A stretch of 64,000 bases of DNA from Macrolepiota albuminosa (Eukaryota > Basidiomycota > Agaricomycetes > Agaricales > Agaricaceae), in assembly GCA_027475525.1 (NCBI GenBank), contig JAMWFC010000058.1, forward strand, positions 1,077,270-1,141,269, read 5' to 3'. Under the pieces are notes generated by a model. It ran no database searches. It was not told where the DNA came from and saw nothing but the letters and a program-made list of their open reading frames with translations. Below, in pieces: positions 45,542-57,105 of this stretch; position 1 is the first letter of the stretch, and each line of letters begins with the position of its first letter. Both the position numbers and the translations under genes were made by a program.

Positions 45542-46343
45542 AGCTTCGTGTAATTCCACCACCACTATACCTATACTCTCGACAGCAGGTCATTGAGCGT
45601 GGCCTGTTTACCCCCCTGCGTTGAAAATTAATAATTTCTATCAACATGCATTATGACCTATTGTCTTCATACAGTCCTCGCCCGTGGACTCTGCTACAAC
45701 TTTTATCAATAACTTTATACATTAGGACTCCACTCTTTCTCCGTATCACAACCTTTGGGCTTGTATAGTACTTGTAGAAACAATGAACAGTTGAGATTCG
45801 CCATCTTGCCTTGTTACATCCAAGCCTCCCAAATCATATTACCATCGTGGATGACGATTGTCGATGCTCACGGGCACTTGGTGGCTTGTCCAGAACTTAC
45901 TAGTTGATTTGTCAGTTCAATTAAAATGAGTGTGAAGGGCTCTTGGGCAACTGTTTTCCTCCTGGTTTCTGACCACACACAGAGTTCATATTGAGCCTGG
46001 CCTACCTGGCAGCATTTCTATAAGCTACATACAGGTGTATAGGTAATTCTGCCCTTTCTCACCCGAGAGAAGGCCAGTCAAACACCTCACTACATTCTAT
46101 GAGCGAGAGTAGGCATCTACATATGTAGAGACAAGAGCGGGGCAAAAAGGAAGTAAGTGAACCAGAGGGATCAAGTGGCGGATATAAAAAGTGGAAGCAA
46201 ACACGGAGGCAAAGCCAGACATACATAGCGTAATTAACCTTCCTTGGGACATCAATATAAAAACCTTGAATTAAGGGATGAACTAGGAGAAATTTAAAGT
46301 CTTAACTCATAGACATCTGTTTAGCTATATACGGGGAGTAGAT
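45542..46343. other. Intergenic up to the transposon block
   Basis: About 800 bases, mostly A/T-rich, stop-rich in all frames. No gene or RNA seen. It is the edge between the gene-dense part and the repeats. Confidence 0.55.
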
Positions 46344-46361
46344 AAAGAAATATCATGATTT

Positions 46362-46470
46362 GGGGGACGCGTGGTGTAGCGGCAACATCCTCAAAGTCTA
46401 AACCCCTTGAGTGGCCTCACGCTGACAAATACTGCAGCAAGAGGTTGTGGGTTCGAACGCGGTGTCCCCC
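46362..46470 (+). repeat. tRNA-like head (SINE-type Pol III promoter)
   Basis: GGGGGAC at 46362 can pair perfectly with GTCCCCC at 46464-46470. TGGTGTAGCGG (46372-46382) fits a Pol III A box and GGTTCGAAC (about 46450-46458) a B box, about 65 bases apart. The T-stem does not pair properly, and the middle part is too long for a plain tRNA, so this looks like a tRNA-derived SINE head rather than a working tRNA gene. It sits exactly at the 5' end of the LINE composite. Confidence 0.6.
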
Positions 46471-46596
46471 ACCCAGGTACCTACCCCAGTCACCACCACA
46501 GGGTCCTGGTTTCAGCCACATAAGGGAAGGTTTAGTGGGTATTATGGATAAAAAATTCATGAGTCCCACACTGTCTCTTGGACAAAAATCCATGAT

Positions 46597-49083
46597 TTGT
46601 GTGTAAATGCATTCTTGCCCCTTGGTAACAACATCTCCAGCCACACTAGTTGGAATGCTGACCCCCACTTGCCTGATGACACACTCTCCCTCACAGTGGT
46701 AATGACTGAGGCAACCGACGACAGCTTCCTGGTAGCGAAAACACATGAAGGCCTGCGCAGATTTACGCTGGAAATGGAACGTTTTCAGTATATGTACGGA
46801 TGGGTAACCTCATGGGAGAAGACTACTGCCCACATCTTGAACTGCACGGGTCCAAGAAGCAAGTCACTCAAGTTTCCCTCGGTCAATACCAAAGCTGAGA
46901 TGGACCCATGGACGGTGTCGGAACATGAGGTACCAGTCTTTGTGGAGGAGTTGAGTTTCCTTCGGACGCAGGTGGACGACCTGAAGGCCAGGTACACAGA
47001 ACTACTCAGTCTCATTGATACATTCACTTTTCCTAGCTTCTCCATCCGAGCCCCGTACACTCTCATCTGTCAGATAGTCTCCCAGAATATCATCTCGAGA
47101 TGTCGAGCATTACTCTCGCTCCAACCCATCACACATGCTGACGCAGTGAGGCTTGACCAGCGGGTTATGCAGCGAGTACATGGAATGCTGGGCTTCCCTT
47201 TCTGCCCATCTTCTCAGGTCGCTTCCATCCCGGTCAACTTAGGGGGATTGGAATTTCCATCCATCATGAGGATCAACGCAGGCATTGCGGTTGATGGTCT
47301 GGCAAGGGATCTCAATCATCACATCCTGGCATACAGAATTATGGCCAGAATCACCTTGGCCGATTGGACCTGCCACATTAATGGATGCATATACCCACTG
47401 GACAGGCGAGGCCATGGCCGCACGTTCACATGGTACGGTGGTTCTCTACCTTCAGCCTGGATTATAGCGCATGAACACTTAGCTAAGTTCAAACTTTCTC
47501 TTCGTCTCACTGACCAAAGTCACCTGCTTACTGGCAAATGCTCGTTATCTCATATACTTTTGCTGGTCAAGCCTCATCTTCAGTGGCCAGAACCCCCGTC
47601 AGGTCACCTCAATAGGTCAATTAAGGCAATGGGCTTCTCACAACTCTGCCAGCTTGGCCAGTGGGCAGACCTCAATGGTAGTTGCACGACCTTCATCGCA
47701 CATTCAATTCCGCAGGGCAAGTGGTCACCTGTGCAGGTGAGGAATTGGAGGCTGATGGAGGAGGTTTTGGCGTCCACAGAGGTCGGCATGCTCTACGATG
47801 GAGACCCAGACCTTTTGCTTCCACATCTGGTAAGAAGGAGGCGTGCCGAGATTTACATTGAAACTTTAGCGGCTCTGGGTCCACTGCCCCCCACACAGGA
47901 GGCGTTGTTCTCAAAGCAATGGGGGACTGATGGATCAATGGTTCCGCCATCTGTGGGGATATTGGAGGAGAAGTCTGTGACCACAGCGGTGTCGGGCCCA
48001 AGGACCGTGGCACTCCGACTAATAGGAAGGAATATTTCTATATTGCAAGGTGAACTAATGGGTCTCATTGCAGGCTTAATCATGTCGAGAGAGGACATCT
48101 CAGGGACACTGATTCACACAGATCACTTGAACTCGGTAAGGCTAATTGAGGATAGTTGCACATCGATCAACATGGATGCCCGTCTCAGACACATGAACGG
48201 CTGTTCTTATTATAGGTGGATTCTAGGTCTATTAGAGAATAGTGTGGCTAGGATCCTTTATACGGAAGGGCACTCAAGTCGGGAGTCTCTTCCTTCGACA
48301 CTGAACAATGCTGCGGATCATTACACAGTAAGAGCCCAGACTAATACTGACACACCCATAGCGCCGATCCCCACGTTTGAGATGGACCAATACACACTCT
48401 ACTCTGCCACAGATGGATGGATCGAATCCAACATCAGAAGCTTTGTTGACCGTCTAGCTGCACTCAAAATGGCAAGCGATCTGGAATTCAGCCACGGAGT
48501 GCGCCTTTGCTGTTCGGTCTATGACCTGGGTGCTCCACCAGAATTCCCATACCTCAGGGCGCTTTCCTGCTACTCGGCGATCGTTTAGCTTTACACACGC
48601 TCTGGGCAACTTCCCACAGTGCAACGGCTATTCGACAGGGGCAAATCCGACTCTAATCAATGCCAGTTTGGCTGCACTGACTCGGTGGAGGACGAGCACC
48701 ATGTATTTGTTCAGTGTGCTAGGTTCGTATCCTTCAGGGCAGCAGCACTTAGCGAGGTGGTTGGCTTCACAAAGATGAAGTGCCTGGAGTTCATGGAGAG
48801 AGGACTGATATCTCAGCCATGTGTGATGAGGGTGATTCATGCAGCTGAGTGTCTCTTCTGAGATGACCCTTCCGTTTGGCCTCTGTACTGCTCAGCGTTC
48901 TACCTAGGTCGAGTGCCGAACGTCATGAGATTGTTGAGTCTGGAACCTGCTGAAGTAATCACGGTGGAACTCAAATGGGCAGCCCAGGCCCTTGCCTCAG
49001 GATGGCACCTTCATTCGATCCGTCTGGCCAGTCGCATCTGGGGTCAAGCCCAACGCATGGTGGCTAGGGAGATTGGTGCTTGA
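46597..49083 (+). pseudogene. 5'-truncated LINE ORF2: RT remnant, RNase H, C-terminal zinc knuckle
   Basis: The ORF of 663 codons enters the reverse transcriptase at motif C: VVMTEATDDSFLVA, with the Asp-Asp pair, then the thumb (MYGWVTSWEKTTAHIL). The fingers and the palm before motif C are missing. A long linker leads to an RNase H region (WGTDGSMVPPS, LQGELMGLIAGLI, LIHTDHLNSVRLIED, NAADHYTVRAQ). After a frameshift near 48530-48620 the C-terminal knuckle CQFGCTDSVEDEHHVFVQC follows, then an in-frame TGA at 48859 (a CGA Arg codon in related reading), then HSIRLASRIWGQAQRM and a stop at 49081. Typical of basidiomycete LINEs that encode RNase H; no longer functional. Confidence 0.8.
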
Positions 49084-49284
49084 CGATCTGTTCATAGCAT
49101 GTGTGCAACTTGTGTATTTCTTATGAAGCGGTGGCAAGCTTTCCCCATGCGGGTTTTGATGCTACCCCGCTTCCCATTGGTAGTAGAATCGTTTATTACT
49201 CTTTGTTAGGTCTATCGTGGCTCATTCTTGTAATGTGTCCATAGCTATTTCATAGCATAGGTAGATATCAATATAGTAACATAG

Positions 49285-49735
49285 TAACAACAACAACAAC
49301 AACAACAACCACCCCACCCCACCCCACCCCACCCCAATCACTAAACCATTTAAAATGACTATACCATCCCTTATTTCTAGAACTGGTTGAGAACGGATCT
49401 CTCTCGCAAGAAACCAACCCTGAGATCAAGCGACAGTATACCATCCCTTATTTCTAGAACTGGTTGAGAACGGATCTCTCTCGCAAGAAACCAACCCTGA
49501 GATCAAGCGACAGGCTCATCTTTTGCCTCTTTGTGGCTTGTGTCGTTGCCGCCTACTCACAACAACAACAACGGCAACCACTCCACTCCACCCCACCCCA
49601 ATCACTAAACCATTTAAAATAACTTATACCATCCCTTATTTCTAGAACTGGTTGAGAACGGATCTCTCTTGCAAGAAACCAACCCCCGAGATCAAGTGAC
49701 AGGCTTATCTTTTCGCCTCTTTGTGGCACATGTCT
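49285..49735 (+). repeat. Repeated LINE 3' UTR segments
   Basis: A unit made of CAA repeats, CACCC repeats and an AACTGGTTGAGAACGG stretch occurs at about 49285-49530 and, diverged, at about 49558-49710. The first copy also holds the 77-base artefact at 49360-49513. No coding capacity. Confidence 0.75.
49360..49513. repeat. Tandem repeat of exactly 77 bases in LINE 3' UTR
   Basis: 49360-49436 equals 49437-49513 with no mismatch and no further extension on either side: exactly one 77-base unit twice. This is the cleanest of the 77-base joins. Confidence 0.95.
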
Positions 49736-49737
49736 GC

Positions 49738-50152
49738 CATTCAATTAGCCGGATGCATTTGGGGTCAAGTTCAAAGGCTTGCTGCGAGGGACATTAATTT
49801 GTAATTTCATTTCATTTCATCTCATTTCTAGTGTAGGCATTGCGCAACTCTGTGTATTTCATTTGCAGTGGTGGCAAGCTTTCTCTATGGGGTTTTGATG
49901 CTACCCCACTTGCCCATTTTACAATATGTTACTTACTAGGTCTATCGAGGCGTGTCCTTACAGACTCGTCCTTAGCTATTTACTTAGCAGAGGTAGATAA
50001 CAAAATAGTAACATAGTAACATGGAGGTCCGATCCCTCTCATCACAGGTTTACCCTGCAATTGCAGGCAGAAGATGGTCCCTGGACAAAGTTCTGCCCAG
50101 CATGCTGGGAGATGGGAAAATGGACATCTGCCAATTGCACCACCAAAAAAAA
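49738..50152 (+). mobile_element. Second, related LINE 3' end
   Basis: It reads HSIQLAGCIWGQVQRLAARD before a stop at about 49802, the same protein end as the first LINE (HSIRLASRIWGQAQRM at 49010-49080) with several changes. The following bases (49835-50025) match the first LINE's 3' UTR (49100-49290) with about one change in six. It ends with a poly-A run at 50145-50155. A 5'-truncated copy of a sister family, joined tail to tail with the first. Confidence 0.75.
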
Positions 50153-50390
50153 AAAGAAATATCATGATTTGATTTGATTTTGATTGTATCCTATACTCAT
50201 TGGGGCCTTGCCCTATGTCAGGTTCTACTGCTACTGATCGACTCTACTTATTATCTTTGTTGTAGTGGGTGTCAATGACATGGGTTGTGCCTGTATTTGG
50301 GCTTTGTACTGTATTAAGCCTCTTGGGGTGCTTTCTTATGTCCTGCTAAGACTACTGCTCTTGACACCTTCAGGAGTTTCTTCAAAATTC

Positions 50391-50721
50391 TCAAATCCTT
50401 GGTCTCCATTTCATTGCTTGCTGCCACCTTTTTTTTACCTCTTTGTCTGCTCTCTCATTGCCTGGGATGCCCCTGTGCCCAGGGGTCCAGTGGACCTTGA
50501 TTTCAATGGATGCATCAATCTTTCTAATTTTCTGTATGCTGATCAAGACTTTGTCTACCAGATATCTGGCCATGCCTCTCTCTGTCACCTCCAGGGCCCT
50601 CATTCCTGCTCGATTGTCTATGCTGATCATTGTTTTTTTGCACACTGCAATTCAAAATTTTAGGACATGTCTGCATGCCAGAAAGCAGGATCTCTGAGGA
50701 GAGCCGATTAGCACTTCTCAA
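50391..50721 (-). pseudogene. LINE RNase H fragment, antisense
   Basis: On the minus strand: ISIDNRAGMRALEV, then IEIKVHWTPGHRGIPGNERA and DKEVKK, the C-terminal part of a LINE-type RNase H with its catalytic His and Asp. A frameshift links it to the RSANRLSSEILLSG part before it. No other part of that element remains here. It lies in opposite orientation to the LINE on its left. Confidence 0.75.
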
Positions 50722-50739
50722 GAAATAGGATGTCTGTCA

Positions 50740-52245
50740 TAACCTCTTGGAAGTTCATGCATTTCTAGGCACTGTAGGCATCCTCCACATGTTTATTCAT
50801 CATTTTGCACATAGAGCACATGCTCTCAATCACTTAACTCATTCTGGTGTACCTTTCAAATTTAGACCTGATCAAATTAATACCCAAAAGGATCTAGTAA
50901 AGGCACTACAGGAAGCAAGATCATTGGTACACATTGACTATACTATCTCCAATCCCATTATACTTGCCATTGATATGCTATACATCACAGTTGGCTTCTT
51001 TTTATGTTAGTGTAACAGCACAAATCATCAAATTAGGCACTACAATCACTTTGGATTGATTACTCTTAACAACAGAGAATCATGCTATAGTCAGCCCAAG
51101 CTGGAGTTATATGCTTGTTTTGTTCATTTCAGGTGCTATGAATGTATCTTATAGAGGTTCAAAATCTGATTGTCAAAGTTGATGCACACTACATCAAAGA
51201 GATGCTACAGAATCTGGACATTCAACCATTAGCTAGTATGAATTGCTAGGTCGTAGTAATATTAATGTTTCACTTTGAGTTAATTTATGTAAAAAGTACA
51301 TTTCATGGGCCAGACAGATTATCACAATGACCATAACAGCTGGATGATGAGGCACTAGATGATAGCAATAACAAAATATTCAATGACTAAATTGACTGAC
51401 TACATAGATTCATACATCTTATCCAGCTACCTATTTTCTTACTTCACAAAGATCAGCCAGTCTCAATTTGGCTATACTCTATTGTTCTGTATTAGCCTAA
51501 GCTATATTAGGCACCATTGACCTTTTATATGGCCAGTATCTATCTATTACATTGCTAAGCCATCTAATAATCTAAAGATAGTCAAGGAACCCAGACCCTT
51601 GCGAGAAGATAGAATGAAATGAAAGTGCCAAAGCTAAGGCAGAAGATCAGTGAGTTGACCAAGCTAAGAAGTGGCTACATAATTTGTGGTGACTACCAGA
51701 CCTTCAATGCAATCATTGAGATGTGAGTGTTCTAGACAAAAAATACCAATCATTGTCAGCGAAAGGATCTGCCTATATCAGTAGGCATATTGGTATATTT
51801 ATCAATGCATAACTTGAGTAACTTGAGACTGTCTAAGGAATGGGCAAGTAAACTCTGCTTAAAGTGGGTAGGCCTATACCACGTACTTGATACAGAACCT
51901 AATACCTCCAATCCAACTATGTGTTGGAGCTGCTGCAAGCACTATAAGAATGATGTATTGTTCCAAAGATTCATGTGTTGCTGCTGTGACCATATGATAC
52001 ATCTGACAATGCATTATTTTCCAACAGGATAATTCCAGGCCTCTATAACTTTGGAGCAAGGAATGATGACAAATGGTTCATTGAGTGTATTATTGAACAC
52101 CAATGGAATGAGAGCAATATGCTCAAATTTGATATGTGGTGGTCTTTAGAAGACACTACATGAGAGCCATATTCTCACTGCACTAAGTTAACAGTGCTTG
52201 ACCATTATTTGGAATTAAAAGGCATTAAGCACTCAAGCTAGTTAG
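50740..52245 (+). mobile_element. Fragment of a chromodomain Ty3/gypsy element (copy A)
   Basis: Pol pieces in order on the plus strand, with stops between: the end of RT/RNase H start (HAFLGTVGILHMFIHHFAH, IDYTISNPIILAIDM), then degenerate sequence, then the integrase C-terminal part (YLSMHNLSNLRLS, LCLKWVGLYHVLDTEP), then a chromodomain (WFIECIIEHQW, LKFDMWWSLEDTT) ending with LDHYLELKGIKH at about 52240. The gag, protease and RT core are lost. The same order of motifs appears in the longer element at 54735-61619. CAG and CGA codons are often stops. Confidence 0.78.
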
Positions 52246-52315
52246 GTAAGCATGTTGGCGCTTAATTTAATTGGCAGTGCTAATTGTAGATTGACTAAAT
52301 TGATCAGCAAGTGTG

Positions 52316-52920
52316 GCTGAGACACGTCTCAAAATTCAAAATTTCTTTTTTTCTTTTCTTTCTTCAATTATGAATAGCTTGCCCATAGAACAAGATTAGC
52401 AGCAGCAGCAGCAACAGTTTGAGTTTTTACCATTGGGCATACCGTTAGCTAAAGGGGAGCGATTGGCTTTCTCACAGACCCAAAATATGCCCTTGTGGGA
52501 ACAATTGCAACAGTCTCTAGGCTTCCTATAGCAGCAGTAGCAACCAGTGGTAGACTACCTGTTGCAGCAGCCAGTGATCAGTAGCTATCAGCTACAACAA
52601 TTCATGCAAGGCAGCTTTTTGCCTCAACACATATCTATTGGCAGTTTTCTGCCTCAATAGATAGCAGCAGGCACTTATCTGCTACAATATGCTGGAGGAC
52701 AATCTTAGCAAGTGCTATACAGGAGGCAATTCAGCTTTCTAAGTGATGCCAAGATAGGGGCAAACCCCAGTAATAGCAAGAGAAACAATAAGACTGCTGC
52801 CTCTGCTATTCCAGCACACTACCTAAGCATGGCTGGTGTGCTGGCAATGATGCTGTCTGTACTCTCTGGCTTAGATGGAGGCTTGGAGTGCAATGCCCCA
52901 ATACAGCACCTTGTATAAAG
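52316..52920 (+). other. Gln-rich repeat-derived sequence with stops
   Basis: Starts after copy A with a T/C-rich stretch at 52345-52370, then MNSLPIEQD-like and poly-Gln codons, many changed from CAG to TAG, then LPQHISIGSFLPQ and a 68-codon open part at 52712 with a Ser/Asn-rich piece. Its position after a chromodomain parallels 61744-62490 after the longer element. Possibly the gag start of the next element; not identified. Confidence 0.35.
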
Positions 52921-53084
52921 CACCTACTAAGGGAGGCAAATTGTGCTTGACTTAGCTTCTCTTAGCCAGGTTTGTTTGAGTTTTAAACATTGTTGCACAC
53001 TTCAACTTGCATTTAGGTACAGGCCTGACAAGAAATAAATATTAGCCTTAAAATTATTTTTTTTTAATTGCAAATAATATACTT

Positions 53085-54304
53085 TCATGCTGTTCTGAAG
53101 AAAATATCAGTTGCAGCCTCTGATGCATGCTTCAACATTTGAAAATATTGGTGATATGCACTCAGTAGCAAAATTAGTCTTACAAGTGCTTGGCATAACA
53201 AAAGGCAATGTGGCTTGGAGCATCTTGAAAGCAGATTGAATCTCTTCATAAATGTGCTGCTCTGTAGGCCAATAAGCACTCTTTTAGTTTTTAATTAGAA
53301 ATCTAAAGAGCTCACCAAAGGTGTTATAGGCCTGCTGAATTGACTCTTTAACAATTGGTCCCAACATGCTTGTATTTATTGTGAGAGCAGCTTGAATTTC
53401 TTTGTAAATGTGCCATGCTATAGGCCAATAAGCATTTTTTAAATTTTCAATTAGAAACTCAAAGAGCTCACCAAAAGTGCCATGGGCCTGCTGAATCAAC
53501 TTCTTGATGATCAGTCCCAATACACTTTTTTCAGCTGAGATAGTCAGAGCTGAGGCCTGTATTGGAGCACTGGCCAGATATTGAAGCATTATCTTCTTGG
53601 TCTCAACAAGGCTATCAAATTCAATGCTTTTGCAATTTTTATATAAAAGTCCAAGACCACCAGGCATCACATGAGAGACCACCTGCCAGTTGGTGCTTGC
53701 ATCAAGGTACAAGAGCAGCACATCCTCTGCCACTCCTAACAATGCATCAGGACTAAGTTCATAGATCCAATTTTCAGTGCACCAGCTGTGAGTGGCCTGC
53801 TGAGCAGTGATGGTGTCTCAATTGTCAAAATCTATGAGGTTCTCCAAGGCCAAGCAAAAGTTTGTATCAAAACACTATGGAGACCTGTTTTCAAGACTGC
53901 ATCCCAAGCTTAATTCCCAGCATACTTTCAGTATAGCCATGCATAATTTTTGAGATGTCTGTCATAGTAAAGAGCTTCTCATTGTTGACAAACAGCTGGT
54001 CTCTATATATCTGTCTGACTTCAAAAGAGTCATCATAGCAGATGTGTGCTGCCAGCTGAGCAAAAGGCCTGGCCAATGCAAGGTTCTGGATGATCATGTC
54101 AGATGTCAGCTTATCAAAGACATAGGAGATGAGCTTGTCTGATTCACTCATGGCCATCTCTTTGTGATAGGTCACCAGCCATAGCCAAGTACTTGCTAAA
54201 GGCAACACAGTTGCTATGTGTAGAGGTGTGTAACGGAGCATCACCCTTGTTACTAGTGTCAATGACGCTATATGCCACCAGTAGAGTATTATGTAAAATA
54301 ACAT
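53085..54304 (-). pseudogene. Degenerate ORFs with internal repeats, unknown mobile-element protein
   Basis: Minus strand. 53891-54304 reads a hydrophobic start then SDKLISYVFDKLTSDMII and MHGYTESMLGIKLG; 53284-53742 reads AEDVLLLYLDASTNWQVVSH then two diverged copies of a block with LIQQAHGTFGELFEFLIEN and IQQAYNTFGELFRFLIKN, and a third piece near 53210-53280. A stop and frameshift link the two ORFs. The first part loosely recalls the C-terminal, tyrosine-recombinase-like end of helicase-type proteins amplified in Agaricomycetes, but I cannot prove it. No working gene. Confidence 0.35.
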
Positions 54305-54451
54305 CTTGTATTCACTCTAGTTCTAGTCAATCCAATACTGCGGTCTGATTCAGCACTGTGTGATACACACAAGAATAACATCTTGTATTCACTCTAGTTC
54401 TAGTCAATCCAATACTGCGGTCTGATTCAGCACTGTGTGATACACACAAGA
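54297..54451. repeat. Tandem repeat, spacing 77 bases
   Basis: 54297-54374 equals 54374-54451, spacing 77. Lies between the degenerate minus-strand ORFs and the gypsy element, non-coding. Probably an untrimmed contig join. Confidence 0.93.
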
Positions 54452-54734
54452 TTGTTCTAGCTCATAACCAACAGTTACATTTTTTTGAATCTTCTGCTAT
54501 TGGCTTTAGACTCTAGGCTTGTTACCAACTAGGCAACTCATCACCAAAACCTCTTGATTTCTGTTGGCATTATGTTGAAAACGTGCTTCCATGACTGGCT
54601 CTCTTGATCTGGACCCTTCTTTCCCAGCCACAGACACAGGTGACCCACCTGTGTCTCAAGCTGTAAAAACACAATCTGCATCTGCTTACTAGCCCCTGCC
54701 AAAGCAGGATGAAAAGATACCTTGCGACATCAGC

Positions 54735-57063
54735 ATGAGCTTTGGAATGCTGGATGGACTATCCATATCATGGATGATGTTCATTGTACGGCCTGGTAGT
54801 AAACCAGGGGAGAGATCTGTGGTCTCAGGAGTGTTGCTACCAGCAAGCCAAATGCCTTCATTGATATACCTAGTATTGCCTGAGAGCTCATCAGCTCAGT
54901 CTAAAGGTCAACCAGACCTTACCCAGTACTCAGAGATAGTACAAGGCAGCACATTCATGCATAGCACCCCATTCCGGACTGCACCAACTGAACAGCATTT
55001 GGAGTATGTGGCAGATGCTGCCACTGAACCAGGACTGTTGTCGTTGACAACACAGGAACAGAAGCAAAAACCAGCTATAGTGGTCAGTAGGGAGAACGAC
55101 GAGGTTGTAAGGTTGGAAAAGGCGTTGTCAGTGCCTAGAATTCTGGAGTTGCATGGAAGGGCTGGCAAATAGCCACAGGTGAGGCATGAAGGCCTCAGGA
55201 GAGCTCTGGACTTGGAGTCCGAGCTGGAGTCCTCAGATGATGAGGAAAGCAAGAGGTTGCACTCGACCTTATCTATCCAGCTACAGTTGATATTGGACCA
55301 ATATCCATCGGTTGTAAAGGAATCAACATAAAAGCATCTGCAGCTTTACGTAGTAAAGCACCTACAGTTACTGGCTGCTAGGAGTCACAATGTACCTTGT
55401 GCAGACTCGACTGAATATATCAAACTATCTGTGCATATCTTTGAACTCAAAGTGGTGGAATACCTCAAGCGCAAAGCAGCGCGGGGGTCAGCAGTCTCAA
55501 TGGCCACTCTGGCTGACTCAGTAGAATGCAAAATGAGTATGTGCCAATGAGTGCCATTGATTGTGGACGCAATGGAATTGCTGAATGCGCCTCACCAGGC
55601 CAATGAGTCTCAGCAAGACTATGTTAGGTGTCAAAATGCCATGAACTGTCAATGTATTGTCAGCAGAGTGCCTCAACAGGCATTATCTGAAGTAGAGACC
55701 ATGACAATAACTCTGGCAGAGCCAGAGGCACTACTTGCAGTGCAAGAAATTAAGACGCCTCGAAAGCAAGTCACTATTAAAGAAGAGGTAGGTGAAGTCC
55801 ACATTCTTGAGGAGCAAATATGACCATGATATGTAATGCAATGCATTCACCTAGTGGACAACTGGAACAAACATGTCAATTACTAGAGGATGCACAACCA
55901 GGACTTGCATGATCACGGTGAGTTGTTGATTGACAATCAGGGAGTAGCCTTTGAAGGGCGTGAAGGTGTAACACCTGTTGATGACATGTGGTGACAATTT
56001 GTGGCTCGAACTGCTGAACCAGATAGAGATCCAGATGGTAGTGATGCTAGTAATGATCACTATGAGAGGAGGGAGCCAAATTGTCGCAATAATGATAGTG
56101 GGGGTTGTAATCATAGATAGAATAATTGAGACAATCATAATTGTTGTAATGGTGGCAGGCATGCTGGTGAATTACCAGTGGAGCGAGAGGTGAGGCAACA
56201 GCCTACCCCACAGCCAGAAAAAATGGCCAACAACACCTGTTTTGCAGCCCCTCACTTGACTGGTGGATGACTTCCTAGAAGTTAGGTTCAAATTCCCTGC
56301 TGGGGTCAGTTCCTGCAAATCTGATGGTAAGCACGTATATGCATATGCTGGAGGGCATAGGTTCTCCTAGCTGAAGGATTGGGCCATGGACGTCTGTTAC
56401 CATCTGGCAGCATGCTGCTATAGTGGAGACAATATAGACCAAGAAAGGATATTTGTATTGCATGAGTTCATAGAAGGAGAGGCTTGAAATTGGTTCTGCC
56501 ACCATGTCCTTCACATTAATTGCAACAAATTGCATTGGACATTTAAAGAGGTCCTGATAGGACTGTATAACCACTTTGTTAATGCGGCAACAATGCAGGA
56601 AGCTTGGAATGCCTTTAGAAAGGCAGTGTATAATGCTAAGACTGGCATCCAGACATTTTATGATGATCTGGTGGGTCATGCACAGAATATGGCTGTCTAT
56701 CCAAACAAATACACAATTCACGAGACATTCCTGGACAAAATACCTGCAGATATGAGGAGAGCGTTGATACATGACAACAATTTGTCTCCAGAGGTCAATA
56801 CTGTGACTAAATTCTTGGCATATGCCATTTGTTATGAGCAGTCAACACATACTGCAAATCATTATGAACAGCATAGCTCATGTCAAGGGCCTGTGAACTG
56901 TCAGGCAGTGAAGGTGGGAACTTTCCTGGCCAAATGGTTGGAGATGGAGAACAATCGCAATCCGCAATTCATTGTCTGCAAGACAATTCCTGGAGGCCAA
57001 CGGCCTCGATTGAAGCCTGCTGAATATTTGCCAGCAAAAGATAGTCGACCTGTTTTGGATTAA
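54735..57063 (+). pseudogene. gag region of gypsy copy B
   Basis: Three broken stretches: 54735-55172 (Ser/Thr/Pro-rich, MSFGMLDGLSISW), 55551-55823 and 56530-57063. The last is capsid-like: HWTFKEVLIGLYNHFVN, NAFRKAVYNAKTGIQTFYDD, FLDKIPADMRRALI and FLAYAICYEQS are typical of gypsy capsids. Several stops lie between. Ends at 57063, 43 bases before the zinc-knuckle ORF. Confidence 0.7.
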
Positions 57064-57105
57064 AACCAAGTAGCAGCTAGAGGGGGTGTAGCGCCTGTAA
57101 CACAC

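Larger units (their letters stand above)
46344..50171 (+). mobile_element. Composite LINE insertion with 19-base target-site duplication
   Basis: The same 19 bases (aaagaaatatcatgatttg) occur at 46344-46362 and 50153-50171. Inside, from left to right: a tRNA-like head (46362-46470), about 125 bases of leader, a 5'-truncated LINE ORF2 (46597-49083, frames broken), a non-coding part with CAA and CACCC repeats, a repeated 3' segment and a second LINE 3' end, then a poly-A run directly before the right duplication. The target-site duplication and the poly-A tail are what target-primed reverse transcription produces. Because one pair of duplications encloses everything, the composite probably inserted as one unit. 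Confidence 0.85.

Noticed and set aside
46362..46470. Functional tRNA gene
   Set aside because: Acceptor stem and boxes are present, but the T-stem does not pair and the length is too great; a SINE-type head is the better reading.
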